64,000 bases of DNA from Bog-532 sp963830385 (GTDB taxonomy: Bacteria; Actinomycetota; Actinomycetes; Streptosporangiales; Streptosporangiaceae): contig CAWHMD010000005.1 in the NCBI GenBank assembly GCA_963830385.1, forward strand, positions 1,364,001 to 1,428,000, in the 5' to 3' direction. The notes below the pieces were generated by a model that ran no database searches, was not told where the DNA came from, and saw only the letters and a program-made list of their open reading frames with translations. Position 1 is the stretch's first letter, and the number at the start of each line of letters is the position of its first letter. This document shows, in pieces, positions 1-8,156 of the stretch. The translations under genes were made by a program, and so were the position numbers.

Positions 1-1
1 C

Positions 2-1054
2 GGCTGGATCATGTGGAACGTCATGCTCGGGGTGCTGCTCAGCCAGGCCTCGATCATCATCTACGACGGCAGCCCCGGCTACCCCGATCTGGGCGTGCTG
101 TGGGATCTGGCCGCCGGCAGCGGGATGACGATGTTCGGCACCAGCGCGAGCTACATCGTCGCCTGCATGAAGGCGGGCCTGCACCCGGCTGCGGGCCGGG
201 ACCTGTCGGCGCTGGCGGCGGTCGGGTCGACCGGGTCGGCGCTGTCCGCCCAGGGCTTCGACTGGGTCTACGCCGAGCTCGGGCCGGACGTCTGGCTCGG
301 CTCGGTGAGCGGCGGCACCGACATCGCGGGCCCGTTCCTGGGCGGCGTCCCGTGGCTGCCGGTCTACCGCTCGGAGCTGCAGGGCCGCCTGCTGGGGGTG
401 GCCGTCGAGTCCTGGGACCCGGACGGGCACCCGCGCATCGGCGAGACCGGCGAGCTGGTGGTGACCAAGCCGATGCCCGCGATGCCGGTGTACCTCTGGG
501 GCGACGAGGACGGCCGCCGCTACCACGAGGCGTACTTCACCGTTTACCCGGGGGTGTGGCGGCACGGCGACTGGCTGGAGATCACTACACGCGGCAGCGG
601 CATCCTCTACGGCCGCAGCGACGCGACGATCAACCGGGGCGGCGTGCGGATCGGCTCGGCCGAGCTGTACCGGGCGGTGCTGACCCTCCCCCAGGTCACC
701 GACGCCCTGGTGGTGGACCTGCCGGCCGACGACGGCCCTGGCGACATGGTGATGTTCGTGGTCCTGGCCGACGGGATCACCTTCGGCGACGAGCTGGCGG
801 CCGAGATCCGCGCGGCGGTCCGGGTCCAGTGCTCGCCCCGGCACGCGCCGAACCGGGTGTTCGCCGTCCCCGACCTGCCCCGCACGCTGACCGGCAAGAT
901 CCTCGAGATCCCGGTCAAGCGGCTGCTGCTGGGGGCCGACCCGGCGACGGTGGCGAGCCGCGACAGCCTGGCCAACCCGGAGGCGCTGGACGCCTTCCAG
1001 CAGGCCCGGCCCCAGATCCTGGCCGCCCTGGGCCGGACGGTGGAGGCGGTATGA
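2..1054 (+). CDS. Acetoacetyl-CoA synthetase, C-terminal part (5' end outside window)
   Basis: ANL-superfamily adenylate-forming enzyme that would activate acetoacetate, or a related beta-keto acid, with ATP and CoA in the cytoplasm. The frame is already open at base 2 (GWIMWN, matching the GWMMWN segment of acetoacetyl-CoA synthetases), so the N-terminal half lies upstream. Visible family landmarks are GETGELVVTKPMPAMP, the hinge-region YGRSDATINRGGVRIG and the C-terminal PRTLTGKILEIPVKRLL, whose lysine is the usual catalytic and acetylation site. The stop overlaps the next start (ATGA), so it is translationally coupled to the aldehyde dehydrogenase. Exact substrate is not shown by sequence. 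Confidence 0.88.
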   Translation, partial: GWIMWNVMLGVLLSQASIIIYDGSPGYPDLGVLWDLAAGSGMTMFGTSASYIVACMKAGLHPAAGRDLSALAAVGSTGSALSAQGFDWVYAELGPDVWLGSVSGGTDIAGPFLGGVPWLPVYRSELQGRLLGVAVESWDPDGHPRIGETGELVVTKPMPAMPVYLWGDEDGRRYHEAYFTVYPGVWRHGDWLEITTRGSGILYGRSDATINRGGVRIGSAELYRAVLTLPQVTDALVVDLPADDGPGDMVMFVVLADGITFGDELAAEIRAAVRVQCSPRHAPNRVFAVPDLPRTLTGKILEIPVKRLLLGADPATVASRDSLANPEALDAFQQARPQILAALGRTVEAV

Positions 1055-2571
1055 CCGGGGTCCCGCAGCGGGCGCCCGCGTCGGCGCTCCTGCCGGCGCT
1101 CAAGGGTCCCTGGTCCTCGGGTGACCCGGACGACACCTTCGACATCCACGACCCGGCCACCGGATCGGTCCTGGCCACCGTGCACGGCGGCGGCGCGGCC
1201 GAGGTGGACGCGGCCGTCGCCCGTGCCCGGGCCGCCTACGCCGGCAGCTGGCGGCAGGTCACCGCCCGCGAGCGTGGCGCGCTGCTGTACGAGTGCTCGC
1301 GGGTCATCGAGGCGCACGCCGACGAGCTGGCCGAGCTCGAGACGCTGGAGATGGGCAAGCCGGTCACCATGTCCCGCCGGTTCGACGTCCAGTTCTGCGT
1401 CGACTCGCTGGCCTTCTACGGCGGGCTGGCCGACAAGCTGCCGGGCGGCGCGTTCGAGCTCGGCCCGGTGGCGGCCCGCACCGTGCACGAGCCCTACGGC
1501 GTGGTCGCGGGCATCATCCCGTTCAACTGGCCGCCGATCCACACCGCCGGCAAGAGTGCCCCGGCGCTGGCCGCGGGCAACGTCGTCATCCTCAAGCCGC
1601 CCGAGCAGGACCCGCTGACGATCATGCGCATCGCCGAGCTGCTGGCCGGGGTCCTGCCGCCGGACGTGCTGCAGGTCGTGCCCGGCCGGGGCCCGGCCGC
1701 CGGGGCCGCGCTGGCCGGGCACCCGCGGGTCGAGCGGCTGTCGTTCACCGGCTCGACCGCGACCGGCCGGGCGGTGCTGAAGCTGGCGGCCGACGCCATG
1801 ACCCCGGCCACGCTGGAGCTGGGCGGCAAGAACCCGATCGTGGTGTTCGACGACGCCGACCTCGGCGCGGCCGTCCGCGGGGCGATCGAGGGAGCGTTTT
1901 TCAACCAGGGCGAGGCCTGCACGGCGGCCTCGCGGCTGCTGGTGCACGAGCGCTGCCACGAGGAGTTCACCGCCCGGCTGGCCGCCGCGGTGCGGGCGCT
2001 GCGGGTCGGGGCCGGGGCCGACCCGGCCACCCACGTCGGGCCGATGGTGACCGCCGCCCACCAGCAGCGGGTGCTGGCCGGGATCGGGCGGGCGGTGGCC
2101 GAGGGGGCGACGGTGGCCGCGACCGCGCCGACCCCGGCCGATCCGTCCCTGGCGGGTGGCTACTGGGTGGCGCCGACCCTGTTCACCGACGTGACGCCGG
2201 CCATGTCGGTGGCCCGGGACGAGATCTTCGGGCCGGTCACGGCCGTGCTGCGGTTCGGCACCGAGGCCGAGGCGGTCGAGCTGGCCAACGACACGCCCTA
2301 CGGCCTGCTGGCCGCGGTCTACACCGCCGATCCGGTCCGCGCGCGGCGGATGGCCCGGGCCGTCGAGGCTGGGGTGGTGCTGATCAACAACTACAACCGG
2401 GCCTTCCTGGGCACGCCGTTCGGCGGGTTCAAGGACTCCGGCTACGGACGCGAGCACGCGATCGAGAGCCTGCTGGAGTTCACCCGGACCAAGAACATCC
2501 GCGAGCCGTCCGGGGCGGGGACGATCCCGGAATGGCCGGCGCTCGACGACCTGCTGGGAGACGGGCCGTGA
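1051..2571 (+). CDS. NAD(P)-dependent aldehyde dehydrogenase
   Basis: Aldehyde dehydrogenase of 506 residues, the usual length, oxidising an aldehyde to the carboxylate. The ATG at 1051 overlaps the preceding stop. Landmarks are IIPFNWPP (about 153-160), the cofactor segment FTGSTATG, the general base Glu256 in LELGGKN, the catalytic Cys290 in FNQGEACTAASR, and the C-terminal FGGFKDSGYGRE. Coupling to an acetoacetyl-CoA synthetase and a flavin reductase suggests a small catabolic operon for an unidentified compound yielding keto acids. The specific aldehyde cannot be read from the sequence. Confidence 0.93.
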   Translation: MTGVPQRAPASALLPALKGPWSSGDPDDTFDIHDPATGSVLATVHGGGAAEVDAAVARARAAYAGSWRQVTARERGALLYECSRVIEAHADELAELETLEMGKPVTMSRRFDVQFCVDSLAFYGGLADKLPGGAFELGPVAARTVHEPYGVVAGIIPFNWPPIHTAGKSAPALAAGNVVILKPPEQDPLTIMRIAELLAGVLPPDVLQVVPGRGPAAGAALAGHPRVERLSFTGSTATGRAVLKLAADAMTPATLELGGKNPIVVFDDADLGAAVRGAIEGAFFNQGEACTAASRLLVHERCHEEFTARLAAAVRALRVGAGADPATHVGPMVTAAHQQRVLAGIGRAVAEGATVAATAPTPADPSLAGGYWVAPTLFTDVTPAMSVARDEIFGPVTAVLRFGTEAEAVELANDTPYGLLAAVYTADPVRARRMARAVEAGVVLINNYNRAFLGTPFGGFKDSGYGREHAIESLLEFTRTKNIREPSGAGTIPEWPALDDLLGDGP

Positions 2572-2598
2572 GCAGGCCGGGCGGGTAGCGAGCGGGCC

Positions 2599-3588
2599 AT
2601 GGAAACCGGACTCGTCGCGTCGGAGACGTTCCGCAAGGTCGCCGGCCACTTCGCCAGCGGCGTCACCGTGGTCACCACCCGCGCCACGGCGACCAACTAC
2701 GGGACGACCGCCAGCTCGGTGGCGTCGCTGTCGCTGACGCCGCCGATGATGCTGGTCTGCCTGAACCAGGAGTCGGTCACCGGGCAGGCGGTGCTGCGGT
2801 CCGGCGTCTACGGGGTCAACGTGCTCAGCCAGGGGCAGGCCGACCTGGCGCGGACGTTCGCGGCCAAGGGCGACGACAAGTTCAGCGGCGTCGACTACCG
2901 GCCCGGCCAGCTGGGCGTGCCGCTGCTGGCGGGCGCGCTGGCCCACATCGAGTGCCGGGTCACCGACCAGGTCTCGGGTGGCACCCACATCGTCTTCCTG
3001 GGCGAGGTCCGGTCGGCCGCGGCCGAGGCGGGTCACCCGCTGGCCTACTACCGGGGCGACTTCGGCCACTTCGAGCTGGGCCGATCCGAGGAGGGCCGGT
3101 TCGAGCTGGGGCGCGACGTGGTGCCGGTCGTCCAGGCCCTGGACGAGGCGCTGGACGCCCGCTGCACGATCGAGATCGGGGTGGTCGACCTGACCATCGG
3201 GCGCGCCACCGCGGCGGAGCTGGCGGAGCTCCGCGGCCGGCTGGAGCGGATGAGGCCGCACATCGCCGGGGACCACTTCACCGACGTCGCCAGCTACCTG
3301 GACGCCAACGACAGTTTCCACGAGTGGATCGTGGCGCTGGCCCACAACCCGTCGCTGCTGGCGATGTACCAGCGGCTCAGCGTGAAGGCGCTGATCGCCC
3401 GGGCCCTGGGCGCGGCCCCGCGGACCTCGGCCCGCGCGATCGAGCTGCAGACCGCGTTCACCGAGGCCTACGAGACCGGCCAGGGCGAGCGGGCCAAGGA
3501 CGCACTGCGCGACTACAACGAGTTCGCCAAGCAGTACACCCGGCGGGCGCTGCGCAGCGCGGGCGGGGTGGGCGGGCCGCCCGGCTAG
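2599..3588 (+). CDS. Flavin reductase domain fused to FCD-like domain
   Basis: A 329-residue protein. Residues 1-165 match the flavin reductase-like FMN-binding fold of reductase components of two-component monooxygenases (FASGVTVVTT, YGTTASSVASLSLTPPMMLVCL, GVNVLS, HIECRV, then YYRGDFG). Residues 180-320 look like the helical FCD ligand-binding domain normally found at the C-terminus of GntR regulators (LRGRLERMRPH, DANDSFHEWIVALAHNP, AFTEAYETG). No HTH is present. It lies 27 bp after the aldehyde dehydrogenase. It could supply reduced flavin to a monooxygenase outside the window, with the FCD part sensing the substrate; that role is inference. Confidence 0.8.
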   Translation: METGLVASETFRKVAGHFASGVTVVTTRATATNYGTTASSVASLSLTPPMMLVCLNQESVTGQAVLRSGVYGVNVLSQGQADLARTFAAKGDDKFSGVDYRPGQLGVPLLAGALAHIECRVTDQVSGGTHIVFLGEVRSAAAEAGHPLAYYRGDFGHFELGRSEEGRFELGRDVVPVVQALDEALDARCTIEIGVVDLTIGRATAAELAELRGRLERMRPHIAGDHFTDVASYLDANDSFHEWIVALAHNPSLLAMYQRLSVKALIARALGAAPRTSARAIELQTAFTEAYETGQGERAKDALRDYNEFAKQYTRRALRSAGGVGGPPG

Positions 3589-3646
3589 GATGACGGTCCG
3601 CCTTGGTGAGCTTCGGGTGTGGACATTCGTGAGCTGGCGGGGCGGG

Positions 3647-3681
3647 GGGCCCGCCGGCGGGTGCGAGCCGTCGGCGGGCCC
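3647..3681. terminator. Bidirectional terminator hairpin
   Basis: Perfect 10-bp stem (GGGCCCGCCG / CGGCGGGCCC) with a 15-nt loop between two convergent genes. No clear U-tract, as is common in high-GC actinomycetes. Confidence 0.6.
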
Positions 3682-3706
3682 TGCGGATTCCGCGGCCAGG
3701 GCCGTG

Positions 3707-5080
3707 TCAGCCGGCTGAGGACAGGTCGTCGTCCGCCTGTTTGGCGGCGGCGTTGACGGCCTGGGCGACGTTCTTGCCGGACAGGTAGGCCGGGGCCAGC
3801 TGGTTGGCGATGTCGAGCTGGGCCTGGTTCATGCCCGGGGTGATCGGCCAGCTGACCGTCTTCCAGGACGCCTCGGTCAGGAACGGCTGCATGTCGAGCC
3901 CGTGCTGCTTCCAGTAGGAGGCGTACAGCGGATCGAGCGACTTGATGCCCGGCCAGATGTAACCACCGGCGCCGAGGATCTTCTCGGACGCGGCCGAGCC
4001 GAGCCACTGTTCCAGTTGCCAGGCGGCCTGCTGGTTGGGCGAATGGGCGCTGACCGAGTCGATGAGGCCGTTGAGGATCATCGCCTGGCCGTCCGGACCG
4101 GCCGGGAACTGCACCACCCCGAGGTGGAATTTGACCTCGGACAGCAGGCCGGAGGTCTCCCAGTCGCCGCCTTCGATCATCGCCACCTTGCCCTGAGCGA
4201 ACAGCTGCTGGTCCTGGCTGTTGTTGGCGGCGCCGTCGGTCCCGAGGGCCGAGCCCGGCACCGCGACGTGGTACTTGTACATGAGATCGCTGAGGAACTG
4301 GAAGGTCTGCTTGCCGGCCGGGGTGTCGAAGGCTACCTGCTTGGCGTAGGGCGCGCCGATGATGTTGACGCCGTCCTCGGCCAGGTACGGGTCGAAGCCC
4401 CACTGCATCTCGTTGGGCGAATCGGTCGCGTAGGTGGCCACCGAGTTCGGGTTGAAGCTGGCCGAGGCGGCGTTGTGGCCACTGGTGTCGTAGGTCGCCT
4501 GCTTGAGGAACTGCACCCAGGTGCCGCCGTTCTGCGGGTTCCAGGTCAGGTTGGACGGCACCGTGATGTGGTGCTTGGTGAAGTAGTCGGCGTTATAGAA
4601 GTAGGCGATGGTGTCCCAGTCCTTGGGCAGCCCGTACATGACGCCCTTGATGTCGTGCAGGCTGACCAGCGAGGGGATGTACTGACCGAGGTTGGTGTGG
4701 GCCGCGCTGATCTTCGACGTCAGGTTGGACATCACGCCGTCCTGGACCCAGGAGGCGATCATCGGCGTGTTCACCCAGAAAATGTCCGGCCCGCCGCCCG
4801 AGCTGAACTCGGTCGTCAGCTTGGGCTGGTAGTCGTTGTACGCGAACGATTCGATGGTGACGTGAATGTTCGGATGAGCCTTTTCAAATACATTGATGGA
4901 CTTCTGGTAACCGGCCTGCTCGGGCGTCTGCCACATCGCGTAGGTGAGGTTCACCTTGCCCGAGCTGCCCGATTTACCGGATGACCCCGACGAACCGGAC
5001 GAGCAGGCGGCCGCGGTGACCAGCAGGGCCGCGCAGCCGGCGACGGCCGCCAGCTTTGCGGCTCTTTTTCTTCTTCTCAT
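3707..5080 (-). CDS. Sugar ABC transporter substrate-binding lipoprotein
   Basis: Extracytoplasmic solute-binding protein of family 1, 457 residues. The N-terminus has an RRRKR basic start, a hydrophobic stretch and a lipobox ending at Cys26 (VTAAAC), followed by a Ser/Gly linker, so it should be a membrane-anchored lipoprotein. The mature part has the family pattern (NLTYAMWQTPEQ, GGPDIFWVNTPM, PKDWDTIAYFYNADYF, EGGDWETSG, AAWQLEQWLGS). An ATG at 5080 is chosen because it follows GAAAGGAGATACCG, a strong ribosome site. First gene after the permeases in the galactoside operon; no ATPase gene is here, so a shared MsiK-type ATPase is likely. Confidence 0.93.
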   Translation of the reverse strand: MRRRKRAAKLAAVAGCAALLVTAAACSSGSSGSSGKSGSSGKVNLTYAMWQTPEQAGYQKSINVFEKAHPNIHVTIESFAYNDYQPKLTTEFSSGGGPDIFWVNTPMIASWVQDGVMSNLTSKISAAHTNLGQYIPSLVSLHDIKGVMYGLPKDWDTIAYFYNADYFTKHHITVPSNLTWNPQNGGTWVQFLKQATYDTSGHNAASASFNPNSVATYATDSPNEMQWGFDPYLAEDGVNIIGAPYAKQVAFDTPAGKQTFQFLSDLMYKYHVAVPGSALGTDGAANNSQDQQLFAQGKVAMIEGGDWETSGLLSEVKFHLGVVQFPAGPDGQAMILNGLIDSVSAHSPNQQAAWQLEQWLGSAASEKILGAGGYIWPGIKSLDPLYASYWKQHGLDMQPFLTEASWKTVSWPITPGMNQAQLDIANQLAPAYLSGKNVAQAVNAAAKQADDDLSSAG

Positions 5081-5139
5081 CGGTATCTCCTTTCGTCTCC
5101 CGCCGGGCATCGCCGCCCGGGGCGGGCTTTTCGCCGCGG

Positions 5140-5991
5140 TCAGCGGTTGACGCCGGAGAGCTGGATCGACCGCACGATGTGCTTCTGGAACACAGCGAAG
5201 ATCACCAGCAGCGGGATCAGGGCGACCAGGGACGCCGCCAGCACGAGGTTCCACTGCTCGCCGAACGACGACTGCAGCGCCGCGATGCTGACCGTGAGGA
5301 CCTGCTTGGAGGTGGTGTCGGTGACGATGAGCGGCCAGAGGAAGTTGTTCCAGCCGAAGACGAACGCGATGAGCGTCGCGGTGATGATGATCGGCCGGCC
5401 CATCGGGAGCAGGATGCGGGTGAGGATCCGCCATTCCGAGCAGCCGTCCACCCGGGCGGCCGCGAAGATCTCCGACGGCAGCGACATGAAGTACTGCCGC
5501 ATCAGGAAGATCGTGTACGGCACGCCGAGCACGTAGGGCAGGAAGATGGCCCAGTAGGTGTTGGCCAGGTGGAACTGCCGCATCATCGTGTACAGCGGCA
5601 CCAGCGTGACCACGTTGGGCACCATCAGCGTGGCCAGGTAGACGAGGAACAGCCGGTCCCGGCCGGGGAACTCCAGCCGCGCGAACGCGTAGGCGGCCAG
5701 CACCCCGAAAGCGACCTGGCCGACGGTCAGGACGACGGTGATCAGCACGGTGTTGCCCAGGTAGCGCAGGAAGTCGTCGCTGAACAAAATCGTGCGGAAA
5801 TTGCCGAGGTAAAAGCTTGTCGGCGGCGACCAGGGCGAGCTCGAGAACAGCTGGGAGGTGGGCTTCAGGGCGCCGAAGATCGCCAGTACGTACGGGGCGA
5901 CGAAGACCACCGCGATCACCGCGAGGCAGGCGTAGAACACCACGTACCGTGACGTTTTCAGGGCGCTCGTCTTCTTGGGGGCCGCGTTCAT
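5140..5991 (-). CDS. Sugar ABC transporter permease (MalG type)
   Basis: Inner-membrane permease of the MalG class, 283 residues, six predicted membrane helices. The EAA loop that contacts the ATPase is at EIFAAARVDGCSEWRILTRI, followed by LPMGRP. The start codon overlaps the stop of the upstream permease by one base (TGATG), showing tight coupling. It pairs with the MalF-type permease and the lipoprotein to form the importer. Confidence 0.94.
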   Translation of the reverse strand: MNAAPKKTSALKTSRYVVFYACLAVIAVVFVAPYVLAIFGALKPTSQLFSSSPWSPPTSFYLGNFRTILFSDDFLRYLGNTVLITVVLTVGQVAFGVLAAYAFARLEFPGRDRLFLVYLATLMVPNVVTLVPLYTMMRQFHLANTYWAIFLPYVLGVPYTIFLMRQYFMSLPSEIFAAARVDGCSEWRILTRILLPMGRPIIITATLIAFVFGWNNFLWPLIVTDTTSKQVLTVSIAALQSSFGEQWNLVLAASLVALIPLLVIFAVFQKHIVRSIQLSGVNR

Positions 5992-6953
5992 CAGGACACC
6001 TCGTACGTGGTCCGGTTGCGGAAGAAGCGGAACTGGATGAACGTGATCGCGAGGATCACCCCGAACAGCAGCAGCGACATGGCGGAGGCCGAGCCGACGT
6101 CGAAGTTGCGGAAGCCGGTCGAGTAGATCTGGTAGTTGATGACGTTGGTGGCCGAGCCCGGCCCGCCCTGGGTCATCACGTAGACGGTGTCGAAGATCTG
6201 GAACGAGCCGATGACGTCGGTGACCAGGACGAACAGCATCGTCGGGCTGAGCAGCGGCAGCGTGATCCGGGTGAACCGCCGGAAGGCGGACGCACCGTCG
6301 ATGCTGGCCGCCTCGTACAGCGCGGGCGGGATCGTCTGCATACCGGCCAGGAAGAACAGCATGTTGTAGCCGGCGTACTGCCAGTTGCTCACCATCGCCA
6401 CCGCCGGCAGGGCGGTCTGGGCGTTGCCCAGCCAGTCCGGCCCGTGGATCCCGGCCAGCAGCAGCAGGTGGTTGATGAGGCCCGTCTGCCCGTTGAACAT
6501 CCAGCTCCAGACGACCGCCATCGCCACCGGGGTGGACATGTAGGGCAGCACGTACAGCGCCCGGAACAGGCCGAGCGCGGGCAGCCGCCGGTTCAGCAGC
6601 ATGGCCAGCCCGAGCGCCATCACCGTCTGCAGCGGGATGTTCCAGAGCACGTAATAGGCCGTCACCAGCAGCGCGTGGAACACGTGGTCGTCGCGGGTCA
6701 TCGTCACGAAGTTCGAGAAGCCGACCCACTGCGGCGACTGCAGGAAGTTCCACCGGAAGAAGCTCAGCACCAGCACGATGACCACCGGGACGAGCAGGAA
6801 CAGCACCACCCCGGCCAGGCTCGGCAGCACGAACGGGGCGGCCGTCAGCAGGTGCCGCAGCCGGGCCGAGCGGTGCCGGGCGGGTGGGCCGCCCGGCCAG
6901 CGGTGGGCGTCGTCCCTGGTCAGGCGCGGGCTGCGCAGGCCGGTGAGGTTCAT
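5991..6953 (-). CDS. Sugar ABC transporter permease (MalF type)
   Basis: Inner-membrane permease of the MalF class, 320 residues. A basic N-terminal tail of about 35 residues precedes the first helix (FVLPSLAGVVLFLLVPVV). The EAA loop reads LYEAASIDGASAFRRFTRI, then TLPLLSP. The start overlaps the stop of the LacI gene (TGATG), so regulator and transporter are one transcript and the repressor is likely autoregulated together with uptake. Confidence 0.94.
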   Translation of the reverse strand: MNLTGLRSPRLTRDDAHRWPGGPPARHRSARLRHLLTAAPFVLPSLAGVVLFLLVPVVIVLVLSFFRWNFLQSPQWVGFSNFVTMTRDDHVFHALLVTAYYVLWNIPLQTVMALGLAMLLNRRLPALGLFRALYVLPYMSTPVAMAVVWSWMFNGQTGLINHLLLLAGIHGPDWLGNAQTALPAVAMVSNWQYAGYNMLFFLAGMQTIPPALYEAASIDGASAFRRFTRITLPLLSPTMLFVLVTDVIGSFQIFDTVYVMTQGGPGSATNVINYQIYSTGFRNFDVGSASAMSLLLFGVILAITFIQFRFFRNRTTYEVS

Positions 6954-8068
6954 CAGTCGCCTCCGCCGACGGGACGCGCGGTAGGCGGGGGGCCGGAGCT
7001 CTCCCGGACGATCAGCTCGGGTTCGAGACGGGCGGCGGTGGCCGGGCGGCCGCTGATCTGCTCGTGCAGCAACGCGAAGGCGGCCCGGCCGAGTTCGGTG
7101 AAGTCGAGCCGGACGGTGGTGAGGGCGGGAACGAAGAACGCGGACTGCGGGGTGTCGTCGAAGCCGACGATGCTCACGTCGCCGGGAACCCCCCGGCCGG
7201 CTTCGATCATCGCCCGGGTGACGCCGAGCGCCAGGTCGTCGTTGCCGCACAGCACGGCGGTGACGGCCGGGTCGGCGGCCAGTTCCCGGCCGGCCTGGTA
7301 ACCGGAGCGGGAGTCCCAGCCCGCCTGGATGGCGGGGGGAACCTCGGCGCCCGCCGCGGCCAGCGCCGACTGCCAGCCGGCCAGGCGCTGCCCGGTTTCG
7401 GCCGAGGACGGGATGGCGACGTGGTGAACGGTCCGGTGCCCCAGGTCCAGCAGGTAACGGGTCGCGGTGACGGCCGCTTCCCGGTCGTTGATCCACACCC
7501 ACGGCTGGCCGGCCCCGGCGTCACCGACCGGGGTCTCGACGGTCGCGACCATGTGAAGCCCGTCCGGGACCTCGGCCAGGGCGGCCGCTCCGGCGCTGTC
7601 GAACGCCAGCACGATCAGCGCGCCGGCGGCTTCGGTGGCCCGGGCCACCGCGTCGCGGACCGCGCCCGGCTCGCCGGACTCGACGACCCGCACCCCCACC
7701 GCGAAGTCGGCCGCCCGGGCCGCCTCCTCCACGCCCTGCAGCACGGCGGCGTACCCGTACAGCGTGGTGTTCGAGGTCAGCACGGTCACCGACTGCGCGG
7801 TGCCGCCGGCCAGGGCCCGGGCGGCCCGGTTGGGCCGGAAGCCGAGCTCCGCGATCGTGCCCAGCACCCGGTCGCGGGTCGACCCCTTCACGCTGGGGTG
7901 GCCGTTGATGACCCGGGAGACGGTCTGGTAGGAGACGCCGGCCGCCGCCGCCACGTCGCGGATGCTCACCGGACGCGAGGCCTCGCCGCGTGGGGGGCCG
8001 CTTTCATCGTGCGCGGTCCCGCCGCGCGGGGGGCCGCCCTCGCTGCTTGTGTGACCGGTCACAACCAT
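6953..8068 (-). CDS. LacI-family repressor of the galactoside locus
   Basis: LacI/GalR repressor. The HTH is at SIRDVAAAAGVSYQTVSRVI, followed by the hinge helix region RPNRAARALAGG and a periplasmic-binding-like effector domain (VLCGNDDLALGVTRAM, IVGFDDTPQS). The effector is probably a galactoside. The ATG at 8068 gives about 33 extra residues before the HTH and puts one operator inside the coding region; a GTG at 7969 just before SIRDVAAAAG is an alternative that matches the usual LacI N-terminus. It lies divergent from the alpha-galactosidase gene, with two operator copies between. Confidence 0.9.
   Translation of the reverse strand: MVVTGHTSSEGGPPRGGTAHDESGPPRGEASRPVSIRDVAAAAGVSYQTVSRVINGHPSVKGSTRDRVLGTIAELGFRPNRAARALAGGTAQSVTVLTSNTTLYGYAAVLQGVEEAARAADFAVGVRVVESGEPGAVRDAVARATEAAGALIVLAFDSAGAAALAEVPDGLHMVATVETPVGDAGAGQPWVWINDREAAVTATRYLLDLGHRTVHHVAIPSSAETGQRLAGWQSALAAAGAEVPPAIQAGWDSRSGYQAGRELAADPAVTAVLCGNDDLALGVTRAMIEAGRGVPGDVSIVGFDDTPQSAFFVPALTTVRLDFTELGRAAFALLHEQISGRPATAARLEPELIVRESSGPPPTARPVGGGD
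8050..8063. promoter_or_regulatory. LacI operator copy 1
   Basis: Perfect 14-nt palindrome TGTGACCGGTCACA, a LacI-type operator with central CG. It lies over the first codons of lacI if the ATG start is used. Confidence 0.8.
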
Positions 8069-8076
8069 GCCAGGAT

Positions 8077-8090
8077 TGTGACCGGTCACA
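8077..8090. promoter_or_regulatory. LacI operator copy 2
   Basis: Second identical TGTGACCGGTCACA, 27 bp from copy 1, between the divergent repressor and alpha-galactosidase genes. The identical pair suggests cooperative repression of both directions. Confidence 0.82.
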
Positions 8091-8156
8091 TAGTCGTGCG
8101 TCAAGAGATAGTGAACAGGCGCCCTGCGTACCGAATGAACACCGGGAGGAGACCCT

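Noticed and set aside
607..3345. A 912-codon open frame on the - strand
   Set aside because: Complement of three clear catabolic genes; no domain features.
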